Positions 22,366 through 32,362 of a stretch of DNA of 50,513 bases are shown piece after piece. Source of the stretch: Spongospora subterranea. Lineage: Eukaryota > Endomyxa > Phytomyxea > Plasmodiophorida > Plasmodiophoridae. The DNA is taken from NCBI GenBank assembly GCA_900404475.1, contig OUQQ01000072.1:1-50513 (forward strand). The letters are read 5' to 3'. A program made the translations under genes and the position numbers. The notes under the pieces were generated by a model. The model was not told the DNA's origin and made no database searches. It saw only the letters and a list, made by a program, of their open reading frames with translations. Each line of letters begins with the position of its first letter. The stretch's first letter is position 1.

Positions 22366-22933
22366 ATTTCCGCCTTATATTTCAAATACGGTACCGAAAT
22401 ACAACCGAATGCTGTCTATATTACGCCTATATTTAGAAAACTTGCCGTTAACCCTTGTTGATTTGTTGACGGATTGGTAACGTACTCTAAGATGCTTTGA
22501 AATTGTGCAAACGTTGGTGCTGTCTGATCTTGGGCTTTACTTTCATTCTTCAAGCCGCGAATCCTCTAATACCAGCGACGATTGGGGCTTTGCTGTTGAG
22601 CGACAATCAGAAACCTCTTCGTCATGGGCATCATACGAACCCGTTTTGACGCAATACTTTAACACGAGACACGCAATCAGACAATCGGCGAGTTCTCATG
22701 TACCTGGGCAACTATTGAGCACGTGGTTCCAAAGAAAACTCCTGCCTTTGCCCTTCTCCTGGTCGGTACAAGAAAAATATTCCCACCAGCGCCCAACAAT
22801 CATTGACTTGAAAAACCATGTCTCGGGATGGTCATTCAATTGTGGGAATACATTGCATTATAAAAAAAACAAGCACGTGGCGGTACAACCCTTGCAATTT
22901 TAAATCAGTTTGCCGATCTGTATTAGGTAGATA
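22366..22933. other. Convergent intergenic region
   Basis: Shared 3' flank of VDAC and the small minus-strand gene. A plus frame at 22505-22903 is open for 132 codons but contains no ATG and no recognisable motif; it is not called. Confidence 0.3.
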
Positions 22934-23384
22934 TTATTTCCAAACATAGCCATGCTCAACACGTGATGAGGCTGATCGTTGTCGCCGATGGCCATTGGTC
23001 GTTGTGACAGATATCGTCGACGTACAAGTATAATTGGTCTGAGGTACATAGTCCTGATGAGCCAGGTCAGAATTGGCATTAACGGCAAGGCGGTAGAGAA
23101 TTTAACAGAATCGGATACCCTGAAAGTTGTTTCCTCAACCGCGTCATCATTATCCTCTTGTGGTTCTTCTATTAGACCAATCCTGCCCATGTACGGATGA
23201 AGATCCTCTGATTCCCAAGGAATCAGTTCGATAATCGGTTGACTGACTTGCTTGGGACGTTCCTCGTCTGCTGACAGAATAGGAATCTGAAAAATAAATT
23301 GAACTTCTAATGTCTTTCGAATTCAAGGACGCACTTCTCGAAAAGAGCTCGAAATTGATGGACGATGGCTTTGATTTCTGACAT
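22934..23384 (-). CDS. Small hypothetical protein, three exons
   Basis: Exons 23384-23331, 23286-23119 and 23053-22934 all join in phase 0 and give 113 residues. The N-terminus MSEIKAIVHQFRALFEKC looks helical. The middle, IIELIPWESEDLHPYMGRIG, is followed by an acidic loop (EEPQEDNDDAVEE). The C-terminus is Thr/Ser/Arg-rich and ends VEHGYVWK. I do not recognise the family. The clean phase-0 chain, one ATG at the right place and GT-AG ends with a pyrimidine tract (TTATTTTTCAG) support a real gene. Confidence 0.5.
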
Positions 23385-23403
23385 AAACACGTTCCCCTTG
23401 TAA

Positions 23404-24155
23404 ATGGCGGTAAAATTGCTCCGAGAACGGCTCTGGGAAACCAAACGGATCCTCATTAAAGCTAATGGCGATATTCATGAACAGCCAGAACAGCGGTTAA
23501 CGATGGAACACTTACAACATATCCATTGTCTGGCGCATCATTCCAAATGGATCAAACGGGATTCGGGACATGGCTCACAATGGTCGAAAGGGATTATTCC
23601 CGAGAAGCGATTATCACTGGGTTTGTGGAGGAATTGTGTCCAGTGATTAGGCACGGATCCGGATCAGTTTCGGAAGGCTGCAGATGCGAAGGCGATTGGG
23701 GGCTGTTTGTGTAAATTGGGTCAATTAGCAGGCACAGAGTGAGTACCAAACGACCAACGCGATCTCGTCTCGGGCCTTTCGCGGTTGATATCTTGTTCAC
23801 AGCCGTGATCGCTGTGCACCAACCATCATCTATTAGGATAGCAACAGCCTTCTACACTGATAAAGGCTTTCTGAAACTCCTTTGGGAGCGCGGCTTGGCA
23901 ATGTTATTCAACGACATTGCCCGATCGGGAACCATGTTTGCACTGGTGCTTCGGTTGCGTTTGGTAGGTGAGTCACCTTGTGAGTTTCATATGCAGCAGT
24001 GCGAACGCAGGTCTAAATCGGGCATTGTTGTTGGTCAACATTGCTCAATTCACCAAATGTCGCAGACTGCCATCATCAGCTTGCCGACGATTAGGATTGT
24101 AAAAACAATTCAATTTTGGCGTCGAATTTCCATCGTCAGGACGGTAATTCGATGA
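23404..24155 (+). other. Possible gene, frames not resolved
   Basis: This stretch is divergent from the small gene at 22934-23384. Several frames look coding but do not join: a plus frame with LSGASFQMDQTGFGTW and ERDYSREAIITGFVEELCP (about 23500-23640), a +1-shifted frame with DPDQFRKAADAKAIGG (about 23655-23730) ending at a good GAGTGAGT donor, and a frame after an acceptor at 23801 with FYTDKGFLKLLWERGLAML. The change of frame near 23640 without splice sites suggests a frameshift error or a pseudogene. No family was recognised. Confidence 0.35.
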
Positions 24156-25491
24156 AACCAAAAAAAATCAACGAATCACACGCCATTCCACAGAATTTAA
24201 ATTACGCAGCATCTTGATCTCAGAACAGTTGAACAAAACATTTAGCATCGGTTGTAAAAAATATCAAGACATACACGAATGATGACTGAATAATTAAAAG
24301 GCGGTGAAAACAAGAAGACGGATCGGAGACCTGCCCTGCCATTCAACCGATAAAGGAGGGTGTAAATGAAAGTGACATGTACCTCACTACAAGTGACATC
24401 ACCTCCTCCTTAAGAACGGGCCAGGCTTAAGGGGATACTGGGCATGACACCGAGTCGTGCAAGTGAAGACGAATAGGAATCTTCAAGACGAAGCCCTCAT
24501 GGCGATTGAAACCGAGTAAGACGAAGTTGAAGAGTCAGACACAATTCGAAATTATGCAGCATCAGAGCTGAGGGCAAAACTCTGACGGAACATATATCAG
24601 TGATAGTCGGCAATAAGACATAGTGTATATGGCCCAGGGTATAATAAAAACTGACGGCTACCGAGGGAATATATATTTTGTTAGAATTGATACACGTTGA
24701 GGTGGCGGGGGCGAACAAAAATTCGTCAACACGGGGCCTCATGGCGTCACAAGTATACATAATGGACGAATCAACTTCGAAATTCAGAGATAGTTCGAAA
24801 ATGTGCCACGTCTGGGTGGCAGAGTGACAGAGGCGCAACTGGGAGTGACGCGGATCGATGACCTGACCTGACATTCAACGGGCTGAAATAAGAACTAACG
24901 GGTCCTCCTGGGGATTTGGAAATGAGCAGTGTGCAACAACAATTCCTTCTGAACCCGATAACTGCATAACATTCTAACCTAGCTTACATATGATGAAAGT
25001 CTTTGTTGTCTCCCCGCCTGAACTGTAATTGGATGAGCTGTATCGTGAGTCGTACCGCATCACATGTATCGAAATTTTCGGTACAACGATGTAGCGTTAA
25101 GATTTATTGGTTTTTGAAGTTCAACAGTACAGTAACATATTCTTGCCAGGCGTTTGCCGAGCACGATCCGCAACACTTTGCATGAGATGATTGCTGTAAT
25201 CTCGCGCTTGTTGACGTGATTGATCAAGATGCATGCCACGTGAATATAAATCTTTCTCAAGGTTGTCACTTTCCGCTGCCTTAAACCTACACAACTGGCG
25301 TTTTGATCATGATCATATCATCGCCTGACAGGCTTTCGACAATTCTGACTTGATCACAGAAATCATGAGGAATGGCAAGCATCACATAGACGCTACGTAT
25401 TGTCCAATGCATGAATTGCCGAGGGACATCCAATACTGCATTCCTATGTAGCTACGATTGTCGAGAAGTTTAAGTTATATTCAGAGAGGAA
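24156..25491. other. AT-rich stretch, no gene seen
   Basis: About 1.3 kb without a supportable gene. Open frames at 24497-24874 (minus) and 25003-25185 (plus) have no recognisable motifs. Two partly similar GGATCGGAGACCTG / GGATCGATGACCTG segments followed by CATTCAAC(C/G)G recur at about 24317 and 24852, hinting at degenerate dispersed repeats. Confidence 0.3.
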
Positions 25492-25968
25492 TCATATATT
25501 TACTTGTTTGTCAAGAGCTAGCATAAAAGCAGATTCGAGACCTTCAGCAACCGCAGCCAGCTTTGTGACTTTTTCGAGTAATGCGTCATGCTTAGCAGCA
25601 ACCGCAGCCAGCTCTGTGACTTTTTCGAGAAATGCGTCATGCTTAGCACGCAATGTATCATTCAAGGCATGAAATCGGTCCAGCATCGCCATCACTGACG
25701 TGTCCACCATCACTGACGTGTCCACCGGGGCCATCACTGACGTGTCCAACGTGGCCATCAGTAACGTGTCCAACGAATTCAATAGAGTCGGATCGGGATC
25801 CGTGGCTGCATGTGGCGGGGATGACACCTTGGTGGCAGGAGATGATAGTTTGCCCAGCGTCCTCGGCGTTTGCTGGGTGGGGCGATTTCTCTTCTTGATT
25901 CTGTTCTGGACCTTGGCCGCCGGAGCCGCAACCTTCCGGGGCCCCCTGGAACGCTTTCGTTCAGGCAT
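25492..25968 (-). CDS. Hypothetical repeat-containing basic/coiled-coil protein
   Basis: An uninterrupted 158-residue frame starts MPERKRSRGPRKVAAPAAK, a basic nuclear-localisation-like region, followed by a Ser/Thr/Pro-rich linker. Next come short tandem motifs (DTSVM three times) and a duplicated 17-residue coil unit, KHDAFLEKVTELAAVA / KHDALLEKVTKLAAVA, encoded by a 51-bp direct repeat whose copies start near 25547 and 25598. Amphipathic heptads suggest a short coiled coil. No known domain was recognised. It could be a transposon-derived or lineage-specific protein, and expression is unproven. Confidence 0.45.
   Translation of the reverse strand: MPERKRSRGPRKVAAPAAKVQNRIKKRNRPTQQTPRTLGKLSSPATKVSSPPHAATDPDPTLLNSLDTLLMATLDTSVMAPVDTSVMVDTSVMAMLDRFHALNDTLRAKHDAFLEKVTELAAVAAKHDALLEKVTKLAAVAEGLESAFMLALDKQVNI
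25541..25770. repeat. Two intragenic tandem repeats
   Basis: A 51-bp unit beginning GCAACCGCAGCCAG occurs twice (25547 and 25598). Beyond it a CATCACTGACGTGTCCA(C/A)C unit recurs about four times between 25687 and 25770 at 18-24 bp spacing. Both keep the reading frame of the minus-strand ORF. Confidence 0.85.
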
Positions 25969-26008
25969 CAACTACGCTATCTGTAATGCCGTGAAAGAAC
26001 TGAAAGGG

Positions 26009-26520
26009 TCACGGTCTTAGGGTTGTCTGCCTTTGTGGCGGTTTTGTAGTGATTACCACCGTGGTGTCATGATAAATAACCTTCTTCAAACAATAAAAGT
26101 TCTTGACGTAATTTGCCAGTGAAACTCGGTGCCTCGTGTCCAACGAATGTTGTATTATTCGTTCACAATTGTAGTCCCGTCCGCAGAATCTCAAAAAAGT
26201 TGATCTTTCATTAACTTTTGATCGTATATCCGCTAGGGTAAAGTGCCTTATCAAAGTTTCAATAGATCATTATCCTCCAGTCTAGAGATACGTCCTCGTT
26301 TAGCCTTCGACCTCGATTTCTTGTGAGGTACAGATTTCCTGTGATGTGAACGAAGCCACGTCCCGAGGTCAACCCAACTAAAAGAATAGGATGGCGGCCG
26401 GATGCGCAGCGAATGCCCATCAAAAACACAGGGCGGTCCATAATTCTGTCCCCAGTGATGTTGCCAATGTGGGATCAAACGTCTCCATGGCATTGGAAGC
26501 ACGTAGCGTCTCGGCAGCAC
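26009..26520 (-). other. Unassigned minus-strand ORFs
   Basis: Two frames abut: 26520-26251 ends SRLEDNDLLKL, and 26254-26009 contains STFLRFCGRDYNCERIIQHS and KVIYHDTTVVITT. The second has a protein-like composition but no ATG of its own and no recognised family. They could be exons of one gene, or remnants. No consistent splice join was found. Confidence 0.3.
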
Positions 26521-26750
26521 GACAGACGCGATTAACCGGCCATAAGGATTGGCTGTCGGCTGGTATCATGTAATATGGGGTGGTGTAATGTGATGGTGTA
26601 ATTGAACACGGTAAACAATGTTCAACACCCCAGATTACAATTTTTCATCGAATTGAAAACTGAAAGGAACCCTAGCTGAAATTGTAAACTCAACGACTTG
26701 CTTGAATCTATCCATGTAAAGCATATGCCAGTCAATAAAACAATTCCCTG

Positions 26751-27146
26751 CTAATGAAATATCTGGGAGAAATCCAACACGGCATCCAGTTTTGCCTTCT
26801 CTCTATCACGACGCAAGCAATTCGCCTCTTGAATCCCTTCGGGTCCTGAATGAAAATTTATTATCAAATGTACCACCGCAAACGCGTCCGTTCGTGAAGT
26901 CAACAGTTTCCAAATGTTGGCTGCATTCGGCACATCAGGCTCCGTTACGACTTGCTCGAAATTGGTGGCATTTTCAAATGCCAAGAATGCAAGGAGGATA
27001 CGGTGGTGATCTGCGCAGAAAAAAAAGTGGAAGGGGGGTCGAACTTCCCGGGGGTCTATTTTGGTGGCTTTACCGAAATCAAAGGTGATTATTGCATCGT
27101 TGTCCCAAACATCGTATTTCGAGGAATATATATAATCCCATATCAA
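26751..27146 (-). other. Possible minus-strand gene upstream of fructokinase
   Basis: A long open frame contains NDAIITFDFGKATKIDPRE, then a likely intron (GTTCGACC...CTGCGCAG), then HHRILLAFLAFENATNFEQV and a C-terminus ending KLDAVLDFSQIFH. No in-frame ATG is visible, so the first exon is missing or the frame is non-coding. It would be divergent from the ROK gene. The plus strand is also open in part. Family unknown. Confidence 0.3.
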
Positions 27147-27207
27147 GACAGTCTTCAGAGTGCGTCTGCCTTGCCGTTCAACAGATTTTCAAGCTTGCGG
27201 GAACCAA

Positions 27208-28297
27208 ATGGAGGAGTTTATTGGCGGTATTGAAGCTGGTCAGCTTAGTTTATAATCTATTCAATATTGGTGGCTCCTGTTTGACCATTAGTTGGTTAGG
27301 TGGAACGACGTTCGCTCTGTCGGTGGCACGAGCCGCTGATTTAACCATTGTTGATCGTATATCCATCCCGACTACTGCATCGCCCGACGAGATTCTACTT
27401 AAATCTGCCCAATGGCTCAAGTCAGCGAAGAATCCTATCTGCGCCATTGGAGTCGCTTGTTTTGGCCCAATTTGCCTAAACAAGGAGAACGTCAGATATG
27501 GGCAAATAGAGGAAACACCTAAACAGGGCTGGAGTCATTTTGGTGTAGTAAATCCACCTTCAAATGTTTTAACATGGTTTTAACTGAATCATGTATTTTC
27601 TCAAGATGTTCTTGGGTTTTTACAGCGCCAATTCCCCAATATTCCAATCGGTTCGTCGATCGCATTTCTCCCCGTCGGTTTTAAAATAATCGAGTGGTTG
27701 ATAGAAATTGACACCGACGTAAATGGAGCTGCTCTGGCAGAATTACACTATGGGGTGGGGAAAGGGAAGAAAATGGGGTCGATCGCTTATATCACCATCG
27801 GGACAGGAATCGGGGTAGGAATATGTATTGGAGGAGCGTCCCATATTGGCCGATCCCATAGTGAAGCTGGCCATAGCCAAGTTAAACGTCATGAATGCGA
27901 CACATTCCCAGGGATTTGCCCTTTTCACAAAGACTGTGTTGAAGGTTTAGCTTCGGCGACCGCCTTGGCGGCGCGATTGTCTATTCATGAGTCGGCGTTA
28001 AAATTAGTTCCAGATTCAGATCGTGTTTGGGAACTCGTTGCATACTACATTGGACAACTATGTGCCAATTTGTCTTTGATATTGTCTCCAGAAAGTATTG
28101 TTCTGGGCGGTGGCGTGTCCAAAAGAGCCGTTCTTCTGGAGTTAGTCAGGCACAACTTCCAGCAGGTAATTAACTGTTATATGCAGTTCCCTAGCGACTA
28201 TATTCAAGTATCTGGCTTGAAAAACGGGGCGGGAGTTATCGGCTCGCAATATCTCGCAGCTCGAGCACTATTGAATCGTAAACTATTGACTCAATAA
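27208..28297 (+). CDS. ROK-family fructokinase/hexose kinase
   Basis: ROK kinases phosphorylate free sugars with ATP. Exons 27208-27238, 27300-27542, 27606-27650 and 27705-28297 give 303 residues. The N-terminus IGGIEAGGT is the phosphate-1 loop, split by intron 1. Then come a GVACFGPICLN segment, the substrate and catalytic Asp region EIDTDVNGAALAE, YITIGTGIGVG (phosphate-2), and the ROK zinc/signature region GHSQVKRHECDTFPGICPFHKDCVEGLASATAL with His and three Cys, followed by SPESIVLGGGVS. These features match bacterial-type fructokinases (ScrK/GmuE group) rather than classical eukaryotic hexokinase or PfkB kinases. Four spliceosomal exons show it is a resident nuclear gene. Fructose is the inferred substrate. 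Confidence 0.9.
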
Positions 28298-28329
28298 ACG
28301 TCTCTCGAGTAGAAACGACGTACTGTTTT

Positions 28330-30295
28330 TCATTTTAACATAAATCCGGCAACAACCGCGACAATAACAACACAAATGGCCATCATAGCGGCAGCTATGA
28401 GGCTGGAAGACGTCAACCTCGTGCAACGCATTGCCATGACCAACAGCTTCTCAGACTTCTCTGAATCTGACCATAATTGGCGACCGAAAATGCAAGAGCA
28501 AGAGGAAATCTCACAAGGGGGATATCGAATTGATACGTCAAAAATAGAATTTGCTGATCGCTCCAATATTGGCCTCATATGCGAGAAGGTTCGAAACCCG
28601 TATATGCCATGGCTTTGTCCCCTGGGAAAATAGGTCACTATTGATTATGATTAATTGCAAAGGCAATACATTCCACTATGGCCAACGCCACCGAAAGGGA
28701 AACTGGGGACGGCGTGCTGAACAACACAATCATTGACACAAACCGTTCCTGTAAACGAATTTGCTTGATACTGAACTCCGCTATTGGAATAACAGCGTTG
28801 TGTACCTGATTGTGTCTGTGATATGATTTGCTCTGCCTGATCACTGCTGCCAAATATATAAAGTGCTAAAGGTGTGGAACAGACACGATTTGATAATTTT
28901 ATCGCCTCGTCAATGGAAGAAACTTTGACGACTGGAAGGATTGGTCCAAAAATCTGTAGATTCGTCAAGACACAGTTTATGGGCATTGACCACAACCCGA
29001 GAATATGTACTTCGGATTTCAGGAGCTCCGAATCGATGTCAACAGGCCCAATGATGGTCGGGGCACAAAACCGAGATTCAATATCGACATCCCCACCACA
29101 TATTATTGAGGAAGAGCATAAATCAATTAGCCCTTTCAACCGCATTGTATGAGCCTAAGTTCAGACGTAAGCAAAACAGATTTCAGATAAAGAAATATAC
29201 GAACCGACTTGGGAAACTATACGACTATAAGATGGACTTTCTGCAACGCTGGATCCAGCGGCGAAACTTGACAAAGCATCTGAACATGCTTCGATGAACT
29301 GGTCGTAATGTGGAGCGATTACGATGGCGTAATCACAGGCAATACAGGTCTAACACCAATACGAACTTTAAACATTGAAACGAGTATTTCATTGATAAAA
29401 CGACCTGTCCACAGTTTACCCATTTCGACCACATAATTCGTTTTGCAGCCAAATCTATATTGGAACCTTGGCACATTATAACGGGTGATTTTCCTCCCAA
29501 TTCAAGCGTCACTATCCGTAAATCAGAATTCATATTCTGGGGGAGAGCAAAACTGATACCCGGAGTAAGATGAACGGCCGCCGCTTGTAAAACGATTTTC
29601 CCAACTCGTTCACTTCCGGTGAAAAAAATATGATCGAACTTTTGTTGCAGTAGAAGCGTTGACGTCTCTGGACCGCCAACAATAACCCGCAATATCGATG
29701 GCGATATGTACTTGACCAAACTATTGGCGAATAGAGCTGATGTGGCAGGGGTTAATTCTGAAGGTTTCAGAACACACCGATTGCCTGCTGCAATGGCAGA
29801 GACTAGAGGGCATATCGCCAGCTGAACAGGAACTGTGGACCCAACGTCATTACCAGCCAATTGAGAAAGTTCCAGAGATTGGAATTAATTTACAGTTAAA
29901 GGGGGAGATGATGAGCACAGTTCCTTTAGGATACGGTTTGATACGACTCGATCCAGGCATTGCGATCACTAAAACGATTCAGACGACAATTTGGTTGTGT
30001 AGAAATACGACATATTACGTGGAGTTGGAACCGATCGGCTTCTCACCCAATCGTTCAGATGAGATATGGCCTCATCCGTAGAAGACAGAGCGATTTCAAT
30101 ATCTGATATGACGGATTCATAACGTGCTCGTCCAAGGTCTGACGATAACGCATCAAGCAGCGATTGATTTTGCTCGACCAGGAATGATCGAATGGCTTTC
30201 AGCACTGAATATCGATGCGGAACCGGTATTGGGGGCGCTGAACGAAAATGCTCAACGGCCGAGGTGATATCGGCTGGCGATGACGGTTGACTCAT
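28330..30295 (-). CDS. Tail-anchored fatty aldehyde dehydrogenase (ALDH3 class)
   Basis: Oxidises medium and long-chain aldehydes to fatty acids with NAD(P). The N-terminal exon (30295 to about 29990) starts MSQPSSPADITSAVEHFRS and contains the helix RYSVLKAIRSFLVEQNQSLL. Next come KGTVLIISPFNFPVQLA with the NAD-binding AGNRCVLKPSE, FTGSERVGK, and LELGGKSP with the general-base Glu. The catalytic Cys lies in NCGQTCIA across an intron near 29350-29400. The C-terminal domain has LPVVKVSSIDEAI, VNDCVVQH and SFPFGGVGHSGMG. The end is a hydrophobic anchor, SSLIAAAMMAICVVIVAVVAGF, as in yeast Hfd1 and animal ALDH3A2, so it should face the cytosol from the ER, peroxisome or mitochondrial outer membrane. 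Not every exon boundary was fixed. Confidence 0.9.
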
Positions 30296-30955
30296 TAATC
30301 AAATGAACGGGATTTTGATTAGACAATGGTCCGACTGATAATGAGGAAACATAAAGGGGGGGGGGGAGGGGCTATTGGCGGTGCCCCCGACCCTTCATAT
30401 GACCCCCGCCGGCGCCACCCGTATCTCCATCATTGTAGACAGCCTACACTCTAAACTGCATAATTGATGGAGAACGACAGAAGTATATATAGGCTTTGTG
30501 CTGCTGATTTAAGCCAGATCCCACAGGTTCAACAAACAAAGAGTCGTAATGTTCTTTTACTGTTCGGTTATTTCCTCCAAGTTCCATGGGCGTTTGTCTG
30601 TAATTTATAATAGACCTGTCGCTTTTCGTGAATAATGGTACTGTTTTGGCCGATTCGGTGGTCGCCAAGCGCATCAAGCTATATATATATATATTCTTGT
30701 TGGATTCAAAGCCATTTTACAGGTAAGTTGAACATAAACATAGGTAGCGATCTTATCAATTTCCTCATCTGTAGTTGACCTAATCCACGTTCTCTTGATA
30801 CGATTGCCGTTTATCCACAGTGTAAAATACCAGAAAATCGTCATATCACTCCAGAAATGAACCGCAAAAGGATATATGGGGTTGGGTGACCAATTCCGTC
30901 CCAACAAAAAAAAATAATTTAAAAAACATGCAGTTTAATCTGTGACAGGACAGTT
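30296..30955 (-). other. Unassigned stretch with two abutting ORFs
   Basis: The first 150 bases include a run of 13 G (30358-30370 region) and GC-rich sequence. Minus-strand frames at about 30860-30684 (MTIFWYFTLWINGNRIKRTW, DEEIDKIATYVYVQL) and 30677-30444 (SAKTVPLFTKSDRSIINYRQ, ending PSIMQFRV) look protein-like and are separated by a TA-repeat that could be an intron tail (ATATATATAG), but no phase-correct join was found. Family unknown. Confidence 0.3.
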
Positions 30956-31357
30956 TTAATATGGAGCTCCACGTCCAGGTGCCGCCCGGGGTGGGCCAGC
31001 ACCACGACCACCACGTCCAGCAAGGGGTGGTCCACCGGTCCTGACACCTCGACCAACGCCTAGACCATGACCGACAGGGGCACCCTTGGTCTTGCCGAGT
31101 CGCTTGAACATCGGGGCGTTTTTCAGCATATCGGGCATGATCATAAAGCGGATTTTGCTCCCCCGAATGTAGATATGTTCCAGTTTGGATATTCGCCCAT
31201 CTCGTCCGGTGCATGTGACATTGCACAGCGACAGATTCATGGTGTCTTCCGCCTCAACCATCTGGCCGCGATATAGCTCCCCGGTGATCAGTTCGACTGT
31301 GATGATGTGGCCTTCGGCTTCATGGACGAGCTTGACCGGGATTCCGACGGTGGGCAT
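30956..31357 (-). CDS. SNRPD3: Small nuclear ribonucleoprotein SmD3
   Basis: SmD3 is one of seven Sm proteins forming the ring on U1, U2, U4 and U5 snRNAs. The 133-residue product starts [20 protein letters not shown] and has Sm1 ([16 protein letters not shown]) and Sm2 ([17 protein letters not shown]) motifs. After KRLGKTKG comes a glycine-arginine tail (GRGGRGAG...GRGAPY), the usual symmetric dimethylarginine target recognised by SMN-type assembly. The ATG at 31357 is the canonical start; the open frame upstream is 5' UTR. No intron is present. Its upstream neighbour EFCAB9 is in the same direction. Confidence 0.97.
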   Translation of the reverse strand: MPTVGIPVKLVHEAEGHIITVELITGELYRGQMVEAEDTMNLSLCNVTCTGRDGRISKLEHIYIRGSKIRFMIMPDMLKNAPMFKRLGKTKGAPVGHGLGVGRGVRTGGPPLAGRGGRGAGPPRAAPGRGAPY

Positions 31358-31572
31358 TATCGCCAATCGACAATCACAAATAACCTGATCGGACAGGTCC
31401 GTACGGACCGTGTCAAGTGACAACATATCGCCAGATCGGGTTCAGGTTGAATAACGCCTGCCCAACACGATTATGCAATAAATAGATCAACGCCAAAAAA
31501 TCTTTGAGGTTCTGCGACACTTCGTGGACAAACGTATTTATTTGGTGCGCTCTAGATTCGGGTAGTTGTCTT

Positions 31573-32193
31573 TCATAAAATGGAGCATCTTGCAGATGAT
31601 CGGGTTCCTATCCGCATTTCTAGGTTGTGCTGTTCATCGAGGCATGCCAGCGTGAACATTCTAAATTCCTCGTAATCCAGAGCCTACGGCGATTGATGTG
31701 AATTCTGAATATTCCTGTACCAATAACCACATACCTGGCTGTTGTCAACATCGAATTCTGCGAAAATGCGCTTCGATGCTCGGCGGCTGATGTTAAAGAC
31801 AAATCCCAGAGCTTCAAACTCATCGATCGTCACCGCTTTACTTCCATCTTCATCAAGTAGTTCAAAACAGGTTCGCGAATGACACCATAGAAACTGTTTC
31901 TCCACTTGATCCTTGATGGCGATTAGCATACAAATCAGCAAGTAGAATTCGTCGAACTCGATCGACCCGGACTTGTCCACGTCGAACATATCAAACACTT
32001 TGTAGATCTGATATTCTGTCAGATCGGTGGCGGTTCGCATAAAGCATAGGAACTGGATATCGTCCAGACAACGCCGGGACCTAACATCGATAGCTTTGAA
32101 GAAATGCTCGATCATTTGGACCCCTCTTCCCGTCAGGATGTAGTGGTTCTCATCTAAATGTAGCCGTTTCAGCAGCGCCAATCTAATCTGCAT
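31573..32193 (-). CDS. EFCAB9: EFCAB9-like EF-hand protein
   Basis: Two exons (32193-31735 and 31683-31573, 51-nt intron) encode 189 residues. The order matches animal EFCAB9 along its whole length: LLKRLHLDENHYILTGR, MIEHFFKAIDVRSRRCLDDI, TDLTEYQIYKVFDMFDVDKS, FDEFYLLICMLIA, HSRTCFELLDEDGS, and ALDYEEFRMFTLACLD. EF1 (DVDKSGSIEFDE) has a complete ligand set, whereas EF2 (DEDGSKAVTIDE) is shifted. In mammals EFCAB9 pairs with CatSper-zeta and gates the sperm CatSper Ca2+ channel in a pH- and Ca2+-dependent way. Here it implies a related flagellar calcium system. Human protein is 197 residues. The last few residues are basic and Cys-containing (SSARCSIL). Confidence 0.85.
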
Positions 32194-32362
32194 ACTTTCA
32201 ACTGACCTATCTGGTCATTTTTTGTGGAGTACTGTTTGCGATCTTAATCCCATTTTGACTCGTCAATCTGTTATTCGGCGACGAATGACTCGCTTTCCAA
32301 CCCATATCCCATGAAAAACAATGGTACGCCTTTCGTAATTTATTGACAGTGAAATAAGCGTA

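Noticed and set aside
22505..22903. 132-codon plus frame after VDAC
   Set aside because: No ATG in the frame, no motif, and it sits in a convergent 3' flank.
24497..24874. 125-codon minus frame
   Set aside because: No recognisable family, irregular composition and no conserved start; likely chance.
28580..28600. GGTTCGAAACC box resembling a tRNA B-box
   Set aside because: No matching A-box or cloverleaf around it, and it lies in the aldehyde dehydrogenase coding region.
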